64,000 bases of DNA, taken from contig NC_092462.1 in NCBI RefSeq assembly GCF_047495875.1, positions 38,097,523-38,161,522 on the forward strand. Direction: 5' to 3'. The notes beneath the pieces are model-generated. The model saw nothing but the letters and a program-made list of their open reading frames with translations, did no database searches and was not told the DNA's origin. Below are positions 12,701 through 23,765 of the stretch, piece by piece. The stretch is from Pithys albifrons albifrons. Lineage: Eukaryota > Chordata > Aves > Passeriformes > Thamnophilidae. The position numbers were made by a program, and so were the translations under genes. The stretch's first letter is position 1. Each line of letters starts with the position of its first letter.

Positions 12701-15447
12701 TAATAGAGTGCTTGTAATGAATTTCAGTGCATAAAAGATGAAACAATACACAGTGCTGCTAAGACCAGTTATCAAAGATTTATGATTCAGACTCATCTTC
12801 CTTATTGCAAGCTATAAAAAGCACCATATTTTAAAAGTAGGAAGTGCTCTGTTATTTCAGCTTTTGGAAACATTAAGCCCTTCATTTTAAGTTTTTCAGT
12901 GAGGGAGAGGGCTATGAAAAAAAACCCCAGACCAACTGTCTTTGATATTGTTGTTGGTTTTGTTTCCAGAGATGGAACAAAAAGCTGAGATTTGCTTTTT
13001 GCATGTGATTTTGGGAGCTGGTGCCTTAAAACAAACAAGCACTATGAGGTCAATGATAAAATCATTGGACTGTGCAAGAGTACAATATCTTGCAAGGTGT
13101 AGTGTTCACTTAACAGTACCTACAACTGAAGGATGATGATTCAACTATTAGAATTTCCAAGAAAATAATGAAATTAAGATGAAAGGCCATCTTATTCTAA
13201 AGGTCCCCTGGTGAAGTGGCTGTTACTGAGCTGTTGCTGTGTAGTGATATGGCAGATGCTGACAGAGATCAGAAACATCTTCTGGGTCTGGCTGCTCCGT
13301 TTGAGGATCACCTATAGAAACTCAGGTCCGTCTCAGTCTTAGGGCAGACTTCATATTTGCACATTAGTTATCCACATAGCACTATTATTATTATTTTTTA
13401 TTAGGTTTAATGTGCCTGTGTATACACCTGCAAATTATCTGTGGTTAATGTTCTGTAATATATCATCTCTATCTAGAAAAGTTGGAGGATTGTGAATGTG
13501 GCAATAATTAACTATAAAATTTTAAGAGAATAAAGCATGCTTTCTGCTGTGCTCCTCTAGTTGCAAACCCATTCCTTATACAGCATGCTGCAGCTCAGAA
13601 GAGCTCAGGAAATGTGTTTAATCCACTTAAGATTGGGAGATTATTAAATATTATTACCATTACTTCATTTGATTGAAAAACTGAAGTGGATTGGTATAGA
13701 TGCCATGAGTGGTAATAAGGGGAATAGAATGCAAAGTATAGCCAACACTGAAGTAGTATGTTCGAGGTAATGTTTATAATAAAGGCTGAGTTTTTACACA
13801 GTGCTGTTGAAAAATTTCAGTCTTTGTCTTGTTTTTCTGCAGCTCACTATCTCTACTTATGCAAATGAACACTGACTATTTGTTTTATAATGGCCTACAT
13901 TTCTGATCTGTTCTTCCGTCAACAGCCACTGGCACCAATCAGAGTTGAAAACATCTGTGCATATAGCCAATTCTGTCCACCTCTTCTAAAGTATTTGCAA
14001 GTCCTTGTACAAGCAATAAATTAGAAGCTTTTTTAAATGTAAAATGCCACTTGCTTCAACATGAGGGAGAGCTGTTAAAAAATGTCACATAAAAAACCCT
14101 CCTGTAAATAAAACCATCAGAAAAAAGAGATATTTAGAAACAAATTTAGTTTATGTAAAATAAAATCAAGGAACACATTTAGACATACTTGTTTGTTACT
14201 AAAAACAAAGATGTAATAAAATGAATTTTAAATGCTATGACTCTACAAAAAAGATGGAGGCAAATATTAAATTTAAATTCACGTTATGTTGGGCTTGTGT
14301 TGCATGTAATATTCTCATTATTTATATAATAAAACAGAGAATACAGAAATGACTTTATAGCTCAACATTTATTCTTAAAGTATATAAAAAACCTAGAAAA
14401 AATGTGATTTTAATAGAAGGATAGTAGAAAAGGTCTATTCAAAAATAATTTTTTTGAGAAAATGCAGCAGCATTAAATGACTTTAAAAAAGACAAAGGGA
14501 CTTAAAAACTTCATGGTTTAAAATTTTTTGAAGCAGAATTTAGAATCTGGTTTGAGGGACTGGCCTATCTAACAGTCTTGCATGGAGAGTTAAAGAAATG
14601 GATGTCAATGGACAGGTGGAATTTATGTGCAGCTTCTCAAAGTACAGCAAGCAGGGGAAGTCTAAGGGCAGACATACAATTTATGTCCTTGAGCAGCTTC
14701 ATTAAAGAAGCAGAGTGGCTGCATACCAGAGACTTAAACCTTAAGGCTCATGGAGTTCTGAGAATTGCTATTCAAGTTTTGTTAGCCTTTTTTGAATAAG
14801 GCAGCAAAACACTTCATGCTTCTATAAAGTTCAACACTATAGACAGATGTGCTAGACAAGTAAAAATTCTTACCTTAACACTTTCTACCATAGCATTTTA
14901 ATGACATTAATTAATGAATAAATGAAACAAAAATATATCCTTCTGATAATATGTTTAGTTTCAAAATCTTCATGTGCTATTATTAGTCCATAATGCCTTT
15001 AAAGTATAATCACTATCGCAAATGTAAAACCACATTTACACAGGCCAAAAATTATTTAGCAACTGGCTGAAAGAAAAATTGTTAATAATAAAAAACTCCA
15101 CCAAACTGAAAGAACAAAAGCTTTTCAAAGATAAGTTGGGGATGTTGGATGATCTTGATATAAAAGGACATGTCAAGGAAAATCAAAAAGCAAAAGTGAA
15201 TTCTTTGCACTGTTATTCATCACAGCAGAGATGATATACACAACTTGTGCTTTACTGCAGAGCACTCTGAAGAACTATTTCCAGCTGAAATATGAGTCAA
15301 AGAGGTCTGTTCTGTGGTGATAAATTAAGGAAGAAAAATTATTCAGAATCTAAATGGCATTTCCAGGAGTGCCAAAGATACTCAGATAGGAAAATCCTGT
15401 ACTTATAATAGGGAAGTGTTAATTATTGCTTACATTTGCTTTGCTAC

Positions 15448-16010
15448 TGTCGTGGTTTAGGAATGGTACTCCCCAATTTAGTGCCCCCCACCCCGTTCAC
15501 TGACTCTCCTAAACTAGATGGTGCTCATTTGCCTTTCTCCTCTCCCTTCCTGCTCTGGGTATGGAGTTGAGAATTGGAGGCTCAAAAAAGTGAAAATTGT
15601 GGATTGAAATAAGGACAATTTACTAGAAACAACAATGAGATAAGAAAACAAACAGTAGCAGCAACAATGTTGATAACAAAAGGTGTAAGACAAAGAAACC
15701 CTTTTACACCCAAATTCCAAGACAAATATGGACCAGCTCTTCCCCGCCTCTGTCCCAACTGGAAAAAGGAATGCCCTTCTTCCTTGTAAAGAGAGTCCAT
15801 TTCCCTTGTCCCCTGGCAATGATATAAGATGGCATTGAATAGCATTAGGGTCTTGGCCACTCCCACTTGACACAGTGCACTGCAGGCCAGAATTCCTGAG
15901 CTCAAGCAATACAGGAGGCTCAGCCTTCCTGACAGCTGGGATTATAGGTGTATACTACTGTGCTCTGCTACTGTAAAAAAATTAACTCTCTCCTGGCTGG
16001 AACTAGGACA
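15448..16010 (-). mobile_element. Solo LTR of an avian ERV family
   Basis: The forward strand starts TGTCGTGGTTTAG and ends CTGGAACTAGGACA, so read in reverse the element begins TGTCCTAGTTCCAGCCAGG and ends CTAAACCACGACA. This is the terminal pattern of a widespread avian LTR family as I remember it. The flanks are GCTAC (15443-15447) and GATAC (16011-16015), a 4/5 match compatible with a decayed 5-bp target duplication. No internal retroviral sequence follows on either side, so it is a solo LTR. About 107 nt near its upstream end resemble 7SL RNA rather than typical LTR sequence. Confidence 0.75.
15862..15968 (-). pseudogene. 7SL RNA Alu-domain-like segment inside LTR
   Basis: The reverse strand from 15968 downward aligns without gaps to roughly the first 107 nt of vertebrate 7SL (SRP) RNA as I remember it. 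Landmarks are ATAATCCCAGCT, AGGCTGAG, ATTGCTTGAG (B-box region), CAGGAATTCTGG and TGCAGTGC. Identity is about two thirds by hand count, and many mismatches are transitions. The similarity stops before the S domain. It sits in sense orientation to the LTR, about 42 nt from the LTR 5' end. It is not a functional SRP RNA. It could be a retroposed fragment or a template-switch product acquired during reverse transcription. Confidence 0.7.
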
Positions 16011-16015
16011 GATAC

Positions 16016-19000
16016 TAAGAGAATATGCCACAAATCTTTTTTATCCCATCAGATATTAATCAGTGTTTTGTTTCTAGACTGTCTTTAAGCCTAGATAGAT
16101 GGAGAACGTACTGGAGTATGATATACGGATATGATCCTTTGGGGAAGAGGTGGTAAGTTTTGCAGATGTAAGTATGATTTGCAAGCCCCATAGAGTTCTT
16201 TGAAAGAATGATTTACCACATGAATAAGGGGAAATACAGTTTGTAAGGTGGAGCTGGACTTTTGGTTTCCTTTGCCAGATATTCTTACAGAAGCTGTGCC
16301 CTTACAGAGTAAAAAGGAAGGACTTGTCATATAGTGACAACTGATTGACAACTGCTTAAATGATGAGAAATGAAGGGTAGGAATAAGTGCTCATTTCTTT
16401 CTTGTGAGAAATGTTAGGAATATTCTCCCTCAGGGATTTATATTGATCCCTGTACTGGTAAAATGGAATGGAAGGTGGCCAAGTACATGTGTGACAGTTT
16501 GCAGGTGACATGGACTTATTTTAGAAAAACAGTAGACATAGTAGTACTAGTAGGAGTATCATGTATTTGCCACAGTTTAAGTGAATATACACATGCAATT
16601 TTTGTGATATGGTTCTGTTCTTTAAAATGAAACAATTCAGTCAGAGGTGTGAATCTTGTATTTTCAAGAGCTTTGAAACAACAGAATTACTGCAGTATAA
16701 TAATTTTTTCAGTAATGCTACTGAAATGTTAGCATAGAGCAGTATAAAACCAGGTATCTGGAGCAGTTTAAACAGGAGTTAAGGGATATTTTTTTCTTGA
16801 AAAAGAACATATGTTTTGTTCTGTCATAAACTGTATTCAATGCAGAGGCTACAATAGCATAAGGAGGGGAAAATTATATTATGAATCTAAGAAAAGCATT
16901 TAGGCAGATAATTTCTTAACACAATCAAGACATAAGCAATAAAATGCTCTGAAAGGTATTTTGTTTTCTTGAAAATGGGGCTATGTGGACACAGGACTTA
17001 AATGTCTTGGGAATTAACAAGGAGCTCTTGAGTTTCCTGAAATATTTCCCTCATGCATGAAACCTCTATTTTCAAAGGAGATTTGATTAAAAACATGTTT
17101 TTAAACAAAACTGGGACTGCCTGGTAATTTATAAAAACAAAATAAAAATTTAAATGGATCTCTTCACTTCTCAAGAAAACCATAGAAGATGGGCTAATGA
17201 TTAGCATTCTTAAGGAGACAGATAACTAAACAATGACAATGGAAAATTGCCGTAATTCATGGAGAACATGTTAAGAGAAAAAAGTATTCACCAACAATTA
17301 TTGAGATCAAATGCATACAATAATATATTAAGTCTTGGAGACAAGATGCCAATAAAAATTCCACACACAAATAAAGAAAAGAATTTAATGTGACAAGAAA
17401 AAAAAATCCAACAAAAATACCAAGCTTCCACAGCTTTTCCACTGCCTTGCACTAGGGACCCCACCCTGAGAGCACTGTTTCTAGTCCCTTTCTTACAGTC
17501 TCCCACCAAGTGTAATACAACCAATGGAGGCGAGAAACCATGACAGCAATTCCTACAAGTTTTCACTTTTAGCAACAGCATGCTAATATTTAGCATTCCT
17601 ACAAAATATAACAAAGAGAAGAATCTCCCTATATTAGTTGAAGTTGGGCACATAAAATTTTTTTTTACACATTGCATTAAAATGTAAGGTTATGGTACAT
17701 TCAAGGGCGATTGACGTCTCCTTATTCAACACTGTGACTGCTGGCCTTCATGAGGCTTTTCACAGGGATACGTATATTTTATTGTCCCTACACCAGTTTG
17801 AACTGGTTATACTTTCTTTCTTATATTAGCAGATAGTCCAGCCCCTTATCAAAGTTTATTATTGTTGATGTCCATGAATAGTGAATGAGTCCATGAGCTT
17901 TGTGCAAATCTACAGCTTCCTGCTATCCTGGACATCATATCTGGGTAATCTGGTGTACAAGGTGAGCCTTCCTGTGTATACAGACCTGACTGGAGCACTG
18001 CTAATTTTTCAACCTTTTTTTGTCTTATATCAGTTTAGTGTTGTCTTTGCAAAGCACTTCTGTAGCCAAAAATATGGGAAAAAATTATATGTAGAGAGTA
18101 ATATGCTGGTTTCTAACTGGGTTTATGCAAACTCAAGCAGATTGCTATGTTATGTCTACTGACTCTGTAGAAAAAGAACAAAAATATATTCCAGCTGTCT
18201 GAGAAGTTCAAGGCCAAAGTCTCTCCTATTCAGACAGAAATGCCTTCCACTGAGGTTAATGGGACTAGGGTGCTTACATTATAGGGTCCCTAATTGTTTC
18301 TTGGCTGGCTATCATTCGATATCAATACACATACAGACAGTATTAAAATAGATGTGTCATATCAGTATGATCAGCTAGATGATAAACAATACCCTGGCAT
18401 TAGCTCTGACTGGAGAAAGAGATCTTAGTATGCAATCAAGGAAAGTAATTGTTGGAAATGTAATAATTGCACGTAGCTTCTTGATGAATTACTGAACTTC
18501 GAGAACAATCCTCATGTTTTTGTGGTCTTATAAGCCAGCAATCAAGTAGTAAGACTGAATATCCCTGTGAAAGTTCTAAGTGGCTTTAGACCTTCAGATG
18601 AGGAAGAATTATTTGTTATGCTGTCTTCATGTATCTTTTTTATAGCTTTTGCATTTTGGTTTTGAAATTAACAATTTAGTGATTAGTGTTGACATGCAGC
18701 TAGTCAAAACTAACACACTGCTTATCAGAAGAGCACCATGTTAGAATTTAATGGATGACTTTTATAAGGTGACTTCTGTAATAACTCCTAGATCATTGCA
18801 CAAAAAGCATCAGATAATGTCACTGCTATGGTAAACCAGAAACTTTCTGAACTAAATGTAGTGCAATCCAATAAAAAAATCCAGGAAAATACTGCAAGTA
18901 ACTGATAAACTGGTAATACAAGTAATACACAGGTCAGCTTAGGTGTTTGCTAGGCATGAGTTGTCTTCAATTCATAATTAAGTATGTAAAGACTTTAGGA

Positions 19001-22000
19001 GTTTTGTATGAGCTCTTGTTTTACCTTTCCAATGAAAAACATCAATGTATGTTGCTCAATTTTGCTTATAACAAAAGAGGAAACATTCAGGAAAATGTAA
19101 CTGGGGTATCCATGATAGAAAATAAACAGTGCTCTTATTTATTGCAATAATTTAATTCCCTGAAAAAGTCACCAAGACCCTGATACCTTATAGGTAGATT
19201 TAATACTCTCTCTTTTTTTTTCCTTTAGTGATATTTTCAAGGCTTTCCTTGAAAGGCACAAGCAGAATACCTATTTCAAGCTATTGCAATATTCTTACTA
19301 TAGGTCAGACAAGTCTGCTTATTCCTTAAGGAAATACTAACTTCTGGCCAGATTCATTTGGAATTATAATCAATCTGAAATATAATATTTTTTTTTGTTG
19401 TTTTTTTTTTTTTTTTTTTTTTTTTTACTCCTAGTTCCAGGCTATGGCCTCATTATGCCATATCATGTGAAATCAGAGAGATGAATGTTGAACAACAGCT
19501 CTGGCATTCAAATCTATGAAAATCATCTGTTAGTCTTCAGATATCCTCATGCAGATTGCTCAAACTCTCTCACAGATGTCATTCTTTACATCAGGATATA
19601 TACATCAGTTTATGTTTTGACTTTATTTAAAAGTCCAGATTTTTCAGATCTCTCTTTACATCCTGTTTCTGTGAATGGAAATAGTATGTTGGCTCAGTGG
19701 TCTTGGTTTCTTCCACTTCCTCACTCATCACTGAATGTGAGGTGTTGAGCTGGCATCAAGTCTCTGACTCATGACTGCCCTGCAGCTGCTTCCTTCCTAT
19801 GGATCTGGGATCCCTTCTCCTTGCCCCATGAGAGCTTGTGGGTATGCTGTCACTGAGATGGATGAAGTGGGAAGAAGAGTGGGGCTGGACTCATCGGAAC
19901 CCATGGATGAGGATTTTTGATTGGTTTTGCTGTCCTGGCAGCCATGAAGTGCCTGGGCAACAAGCAGATATACTGGCTATAAACACTGCTGAATCCTCTG
20001 CCAGTGTGGTATGTATCGCTCTGACTAAGTGCCAGAAGAGGAACCATTTCTAAAAAAAATGGTGGTTTTTAAAATGTTTTACCAGTGTCAGGAATGTTCC
20101 TTCTCTTCAAATTTTTTTCAGATTCTGATGCGTAAACACTTCTGTACTGGAACATAATTTGTTAGTATTATGTCAGCAGGTCAACTATAAGAAGTCAACC
20201 ATTTTCCTCAAAAGTGTAAAAACTTCTGAGAAAGATACTCACCGTGTCATATGCAACTAACAGAGCCCTACCACTGCACAGGCCTGTGCTGTCTTCAAAA
20301 CATGACATGGAAGGGCACTGATAAAAATCATGTAGTGGAGAAAAGCCTGTATAGTAAATACGGTCTAATCTGGAAAGGAAACTACTGGGTCCAGTCCTAG
20401 AGGGCTCAGCAAGCAAAACTTCCACTGAAGGTACAAGGGAATAAACAACTTCCAAATAGGCATGCCTCTTTACATCATAAAAAATCTGTTACTGAACACG
20501 TAGATTATATGTTCATCCTACATCTTACTGAGCAGGATATACCTAACAGAAATGTAAGTAAGAGGAGAAAAGGATTTTAGCAGATTATTTTTTTCCATGA
20601 TACAAAGATATAATTTTATGTGGAAAAAACATTAAACTAGTGGAAAATGGAACCTTTCTGAAGAGGAGACGTTAGTTGAACTTAACCTGGGTATCTGATG
20701 TTTGGCTTACAGAATACAAAAGGATAGGGAATTCCAGTTAAGATTTAGGCTGACTTTTTAAAAAGTGTTGCAGAAGCCTAATGACTACTCTGCATAAATT
20801 ACTTCCAGATGCTGACCTCCTTGAAAATGCTGGGATGGGATAATCCCAAGTTTTAATCAGTGCCTGTAACAGGTGACAGATATCCAAATTTTTTTTCAAA
20901 AAACACAAATGTATGATTTTGTTTAACATCGATGAGAAATGCAGTGAAGTGTAAATTTTTCATGAGAAATTTTCTTGAAATAGTATTCTGTAAGGCTTTT
21001 TACATCCTAGAAAAACATTTGGTCTAGTTTTTGCGGTCACAAAGTAGAATTAAATAAACCAAACTCCAAGTATAACCCTTTCAAGCTATGGTTTTCAATT
21101 TACAGAGATTAAGAATGAAAACAATTAATTTACAAATATTCTGTTATTTCCTTTGTTTTGCTTCCTGCCATGAACCAAACCAACACAGTTCCAGAGCACA
21201 TGCCTTGGTGTGCTGAGCTGATCTACAATAGGGGTTGTCAGGAAGAACTTTGGCAATTATAATGTTGCTTCTGATCAATGTCCTGCAAGTGCATTTGACT
21301 GATTTCTTCAGAGATTGGGAATCTGATGAAAGAATTATATGCATAACAAACAAAACCAGAAAAACAATGTTTATCATAATCCAAGGGTAAAATCCCAATT
21401 GAAGGCTGTATCTTCTCTAGGGCTGTTTTTACAGGCCAAGAACACTGAGGCACTAAGGATGCTAGGGAATAAAGGGTTCATTGCTTGTGAAGGGACTTAT
21501 CTCTCATTTTTCATTTCTGTTTGTAATCTCTGTCATTTTTGTTTCTTATGATTTGGATAAAAAAGGTGACTTTTATATTTATTAGAACTGGGTTTCAATA
21601 AACATTATGCAATATGGTAGACCAGGAAATGATTTATTGATAATTTGTCACTTATATTTATTCAAGTGTAGACCCTGGAGCCCTAGGGCTGGTAAATCAT
21701 ATTATACAGCTACAAATGTTTTTTTATTCTTTGTTGCCAAAGTGCACCATGTAAACTGATTGCCTCACCAAGCCCCTGAGGCCTGATAATGATGCACTTG
21801 CTAATACAAAGGAAGGAGGGGTGACTAGAAGACAAGTAATTATAAGTTTATTTTTGTTTCAATATGTTTGCCATTTAATCTAGAGTTTCATAAACAACAG
21901 ATTGATGAAATATAATTAGAAGGAAGATTACAGTTTAATGAGGCAAAAGATTGGGAAAGAATGTAAATGGAGCAGTAGGCCATGCAGTTTTTAGCTGTTT

Positions 22001-23045
22001 ATTATTGTACAGCTGTAAGGCACTTTCACACAGTTCCCAGATGGAAGCAGCTGTTAGCTCTTCACCATTAGAAAAAAAGAGCTTCATAGTTCATTTTTAT
22101 CCACTTGTTCCAGCCTAGTAATATTCACTACAACACTTAAAGTCACAACTCTCAGCTATGGCTGATTGTCAGGATGGGCACCCTGTCTTCATGTGCCACT
22201 TTGCCATTCACTTATCACATCTGGCAACCTCTCAAGCAACAAGCTGTTCCACTCCCTGTAATATGTTTATCTCCCATGGTGATGTCAGCAAAAGTCAGCA
22301 AATCTAATATTCATGCTCAAGCAGATTTGTTGGTGTTCTTTGTTTGCAAGAAAGAGCTCTATATCACCCCTGCAGCTGCTTCCTCTTCACCAAGCTTTGT
22401 TTTTTTACAGTACTCTTCAGATAGGCTCTGGGAGCTGTAGAAAGCATGGCCCTTCTGACTTAACAGTGTTTTATTTTGGGTTTTTTTTGTTTGTTTGTTT
22501 GTTTTTTTTAAATATAAAAATGCTAACTCTCCCTTTTTTTCCATAGCATGTTATGAAAGGTACATTTTCCCCTCAGCTTGTCAAGGGCTCATACACACAA
22601 GACAGAATATGAAAGACAAATAAAGAGGTGTTTCTTTAAAACACTCACTGGGAAAGAAAAAAGTAGACTTTCAAGAATGAATATTATAGTAACACTTCTC
22701 TTGTAGTGCTTGAAAAAATCCACATTATGGGCCAAGATACCCACTGCCCTGCATAAGGATTTGCATCAGCGCAAAGTGAGTGCAAAGGTTTACTATTACA
22801 AACAGGTTGCATGTTATATTTGGTATCAAGGTATTACACGTGCTATAGAGAATTAGAGAACTTGGTGCTTGTTTTTATAGTAATTTATACATTTCATACT
22901 TCTCATTTCACAGTGTTTGGAACTATCTCAGATACTTTCTATGGCCTATTCTGTTTGTACTTATATCAATTTATATCTCTAAGGTACCTCATGCATGACA
23001 GTCCTATCAGTCAAGGAAAAGGCAGACTGTTTACACCAGGTTGGC
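16016..23045. other. AT-rich stretch, no recognised gene
   Basis: No coding frame or repeat family was recognised. Low-complexity tracts include a poly-T run at 19388-19426, broken once by GTTG, and a T/G tract near 22475-22510. Segments around 21720-21810 and 21965-22070 are more mixed in composition and might be conserved noncoding DNA, but I have no comparison to support that. Confidence 0.5.
19388..19426. repeat. Poly-T tract
   Basis: A nearly pure T homopolymer of about 39 nt with a single GTTG break. It could be the reverse-strand A-tail of an unrecognised retroposed sequence, but no flanking element was identified. Confidence 0.8.
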
Positions 23046-23050
23046 ATTAG
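23046..23050. repeat. Target site duplication, left copy
   Basis: ATTAG immediately before the 5' LTR TG matches ATTAG at 29695-29699 immediately after the 3' LTR CA. Confidence 0.93.
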
Positions 23051-23199
23051 TGTCCTAGTTCAGCTGGAGGGACCAGCTAACCCTGTGTGGTGGTGATCAA
23101 ACCTGTGTATTCCACCCCCTCTATTCATTCCCCAAGGACAATGGGCCATTAGCAGCAGCTGCCCAGGGAGCCATTATCACTTCACACCCAGCCTGAGGG

Positions 23200-23205
23200 G
23201 GGCGG
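23200..23205 (+). promoter_or_regulatory. GC box in U3
   Basis: GGGCGG, an Sp1-type site about 105 bp upstream of the TATA-like element, in a G-rich run. The corresponding part of the older solo LTR is G-rich but has lost the exact motif. Confidence 0.5.
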
Positions 23206-23310
23206 AGCTGCTAATGGGCCATCAACAGCTCAACAACCCCTGGCTCTCAGAGTTAATCACCCATTGTGTGAGTCCCCGCCCAGGGGGAGGGACTGAGTGC
23301 TCCCTGAGGG

Positions 23311-23318
23311 TACATAAG
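23311..23318 (+). promoter_or_regulatory. TATA-like element of 5' LTR
   Basis: TACATAAG is the best TATA-like sequence in the LTR and is kept in the 3' LTR and the older solo LTR. Transcription would start about 25-30 bp downstream. The exact start site is not visible from sequence. Confidence 0.5.
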
Positions 23319-23599
23319 TGGTGGGTAAGAAGACCTCAGGACCTTCTCGTCGGATCTAGAGCAGCAGCAGGACCTCGACAGCAGGAGATCACCGCTCTCG
23401 CCCAGACCACAGCCCTCGCCTGCACCAACAGGTTTTTCTTTTCCTTTTGCTCTGGACTTGGGGGAGCCACAGGGGTCTCAGCAGAAGGGCAAACAAACCC
23501 CCTTGGGTTTGTGCCCCAGGACACTGGGTTATACTGCTGGGGTATTGTGAGTTGAAAGCAATTTCCCTTGTGTATCAGTGTTGTTATTGTAATATTATT

Positions 23600-23605
23600 A
23601 TTAAA
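23600..23605 (+). terminator. Polyadenylation signal in LTR
   Basis: ATTAAA, a common variant of AATAAA, lies 72 nt before the LTR end. The equivalent in the 3' LTR (29617-29622) would direct 3' processing of the proviral transcript. Confidence 0.6.
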
Positions 23606-23682
23606 TTTTAGCTCTGACTTATAATCTCTCTCGTGGTGAGTTCATTTCCCCTGCTGGTTCACCTTCAAACCAGCACATCTTT

Positions 23683-23700
23683 TGGCGCCCAACGTGGGGC
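23683..23700 (+). other. Primer binding site, tRNA-Lys1,2 type
   Basis: TGGCGCCCAACGTGGGGC begins five nt after the 5' LTR. It is an 18-nt complement of the 3' end of tRNA-Lys(CUU) including CCA. The same primer site is known from Mason-Pfizer-type betaretroviruses. It primes minus-strand DNA synthesis. Mammalian ERV-L elements take their name from a leucine tRNA primer, so a lysine site with an ERV-L-like Pol is noteworthy. Confidence 0.9.
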
Positions 23701-23765
23701 ACGAGAGAGAAGTCAGAACTACAATTTCATTTTGTGTATTTGGGTACAGAAACTCCCTGACTACC

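Larger units (their letters stand above)
2302..15447. other. Long AT-rich stretch, no recognised gene
   Basis: No frame here exceeds about 100 codons and none resembles a protein I know. Composition is strongly AT-rich with short homopolymers, for example A-runs at 12480-12494 and 12510-12520. Local structures worth noting are a perfect hairpin at 5074-5101 and adjacent palindromes at 6728-6753. The segment 8390-8690 is more mixed in composition and could be conserved noncoding DNA. No LINE or LTR signature was recognised. Confidence 0.55.
23051..23677 (+). repeat. 5' LTR of the provirus
   Basis: This 627-bp terminal repeat starts TGTCCTAGTTCAGC and ends AACCAGCACA. U3 contains a GC box (23200-23205) and an imperfect inverted repeat (23141-23156 with 23207-23222). 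A TATA-like TACATAAG lies at 23311-23318 and an ATTAAA polyadenylation signal at 23600-23605. It provides the promoter for the genomic RNA. The copy at 29068-29694 is identical apart from two substitutions, and a diverged relative lies at 37796-38430. Confidence 0.95.

Noticed and set aside
15514..15909. 131- and 107-codon reverse frames
   Set aside because: They lie within a solo LTR and its 7SL-like segment and resemble no protein.
23214..23555. 113-codon open frame inside the LTR, repeated at 29231-29572
   Set aside because: It spans U3, R and U5, has no recognisable domain and is not kept open in the older solo LTR. It is most likely chance in GC-richer sequence.
23682..23765. Upstream extension of the gag frame
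   Set aside because: It begins at a TTG overlapping the primer binding site. The first ATG is at 23766.
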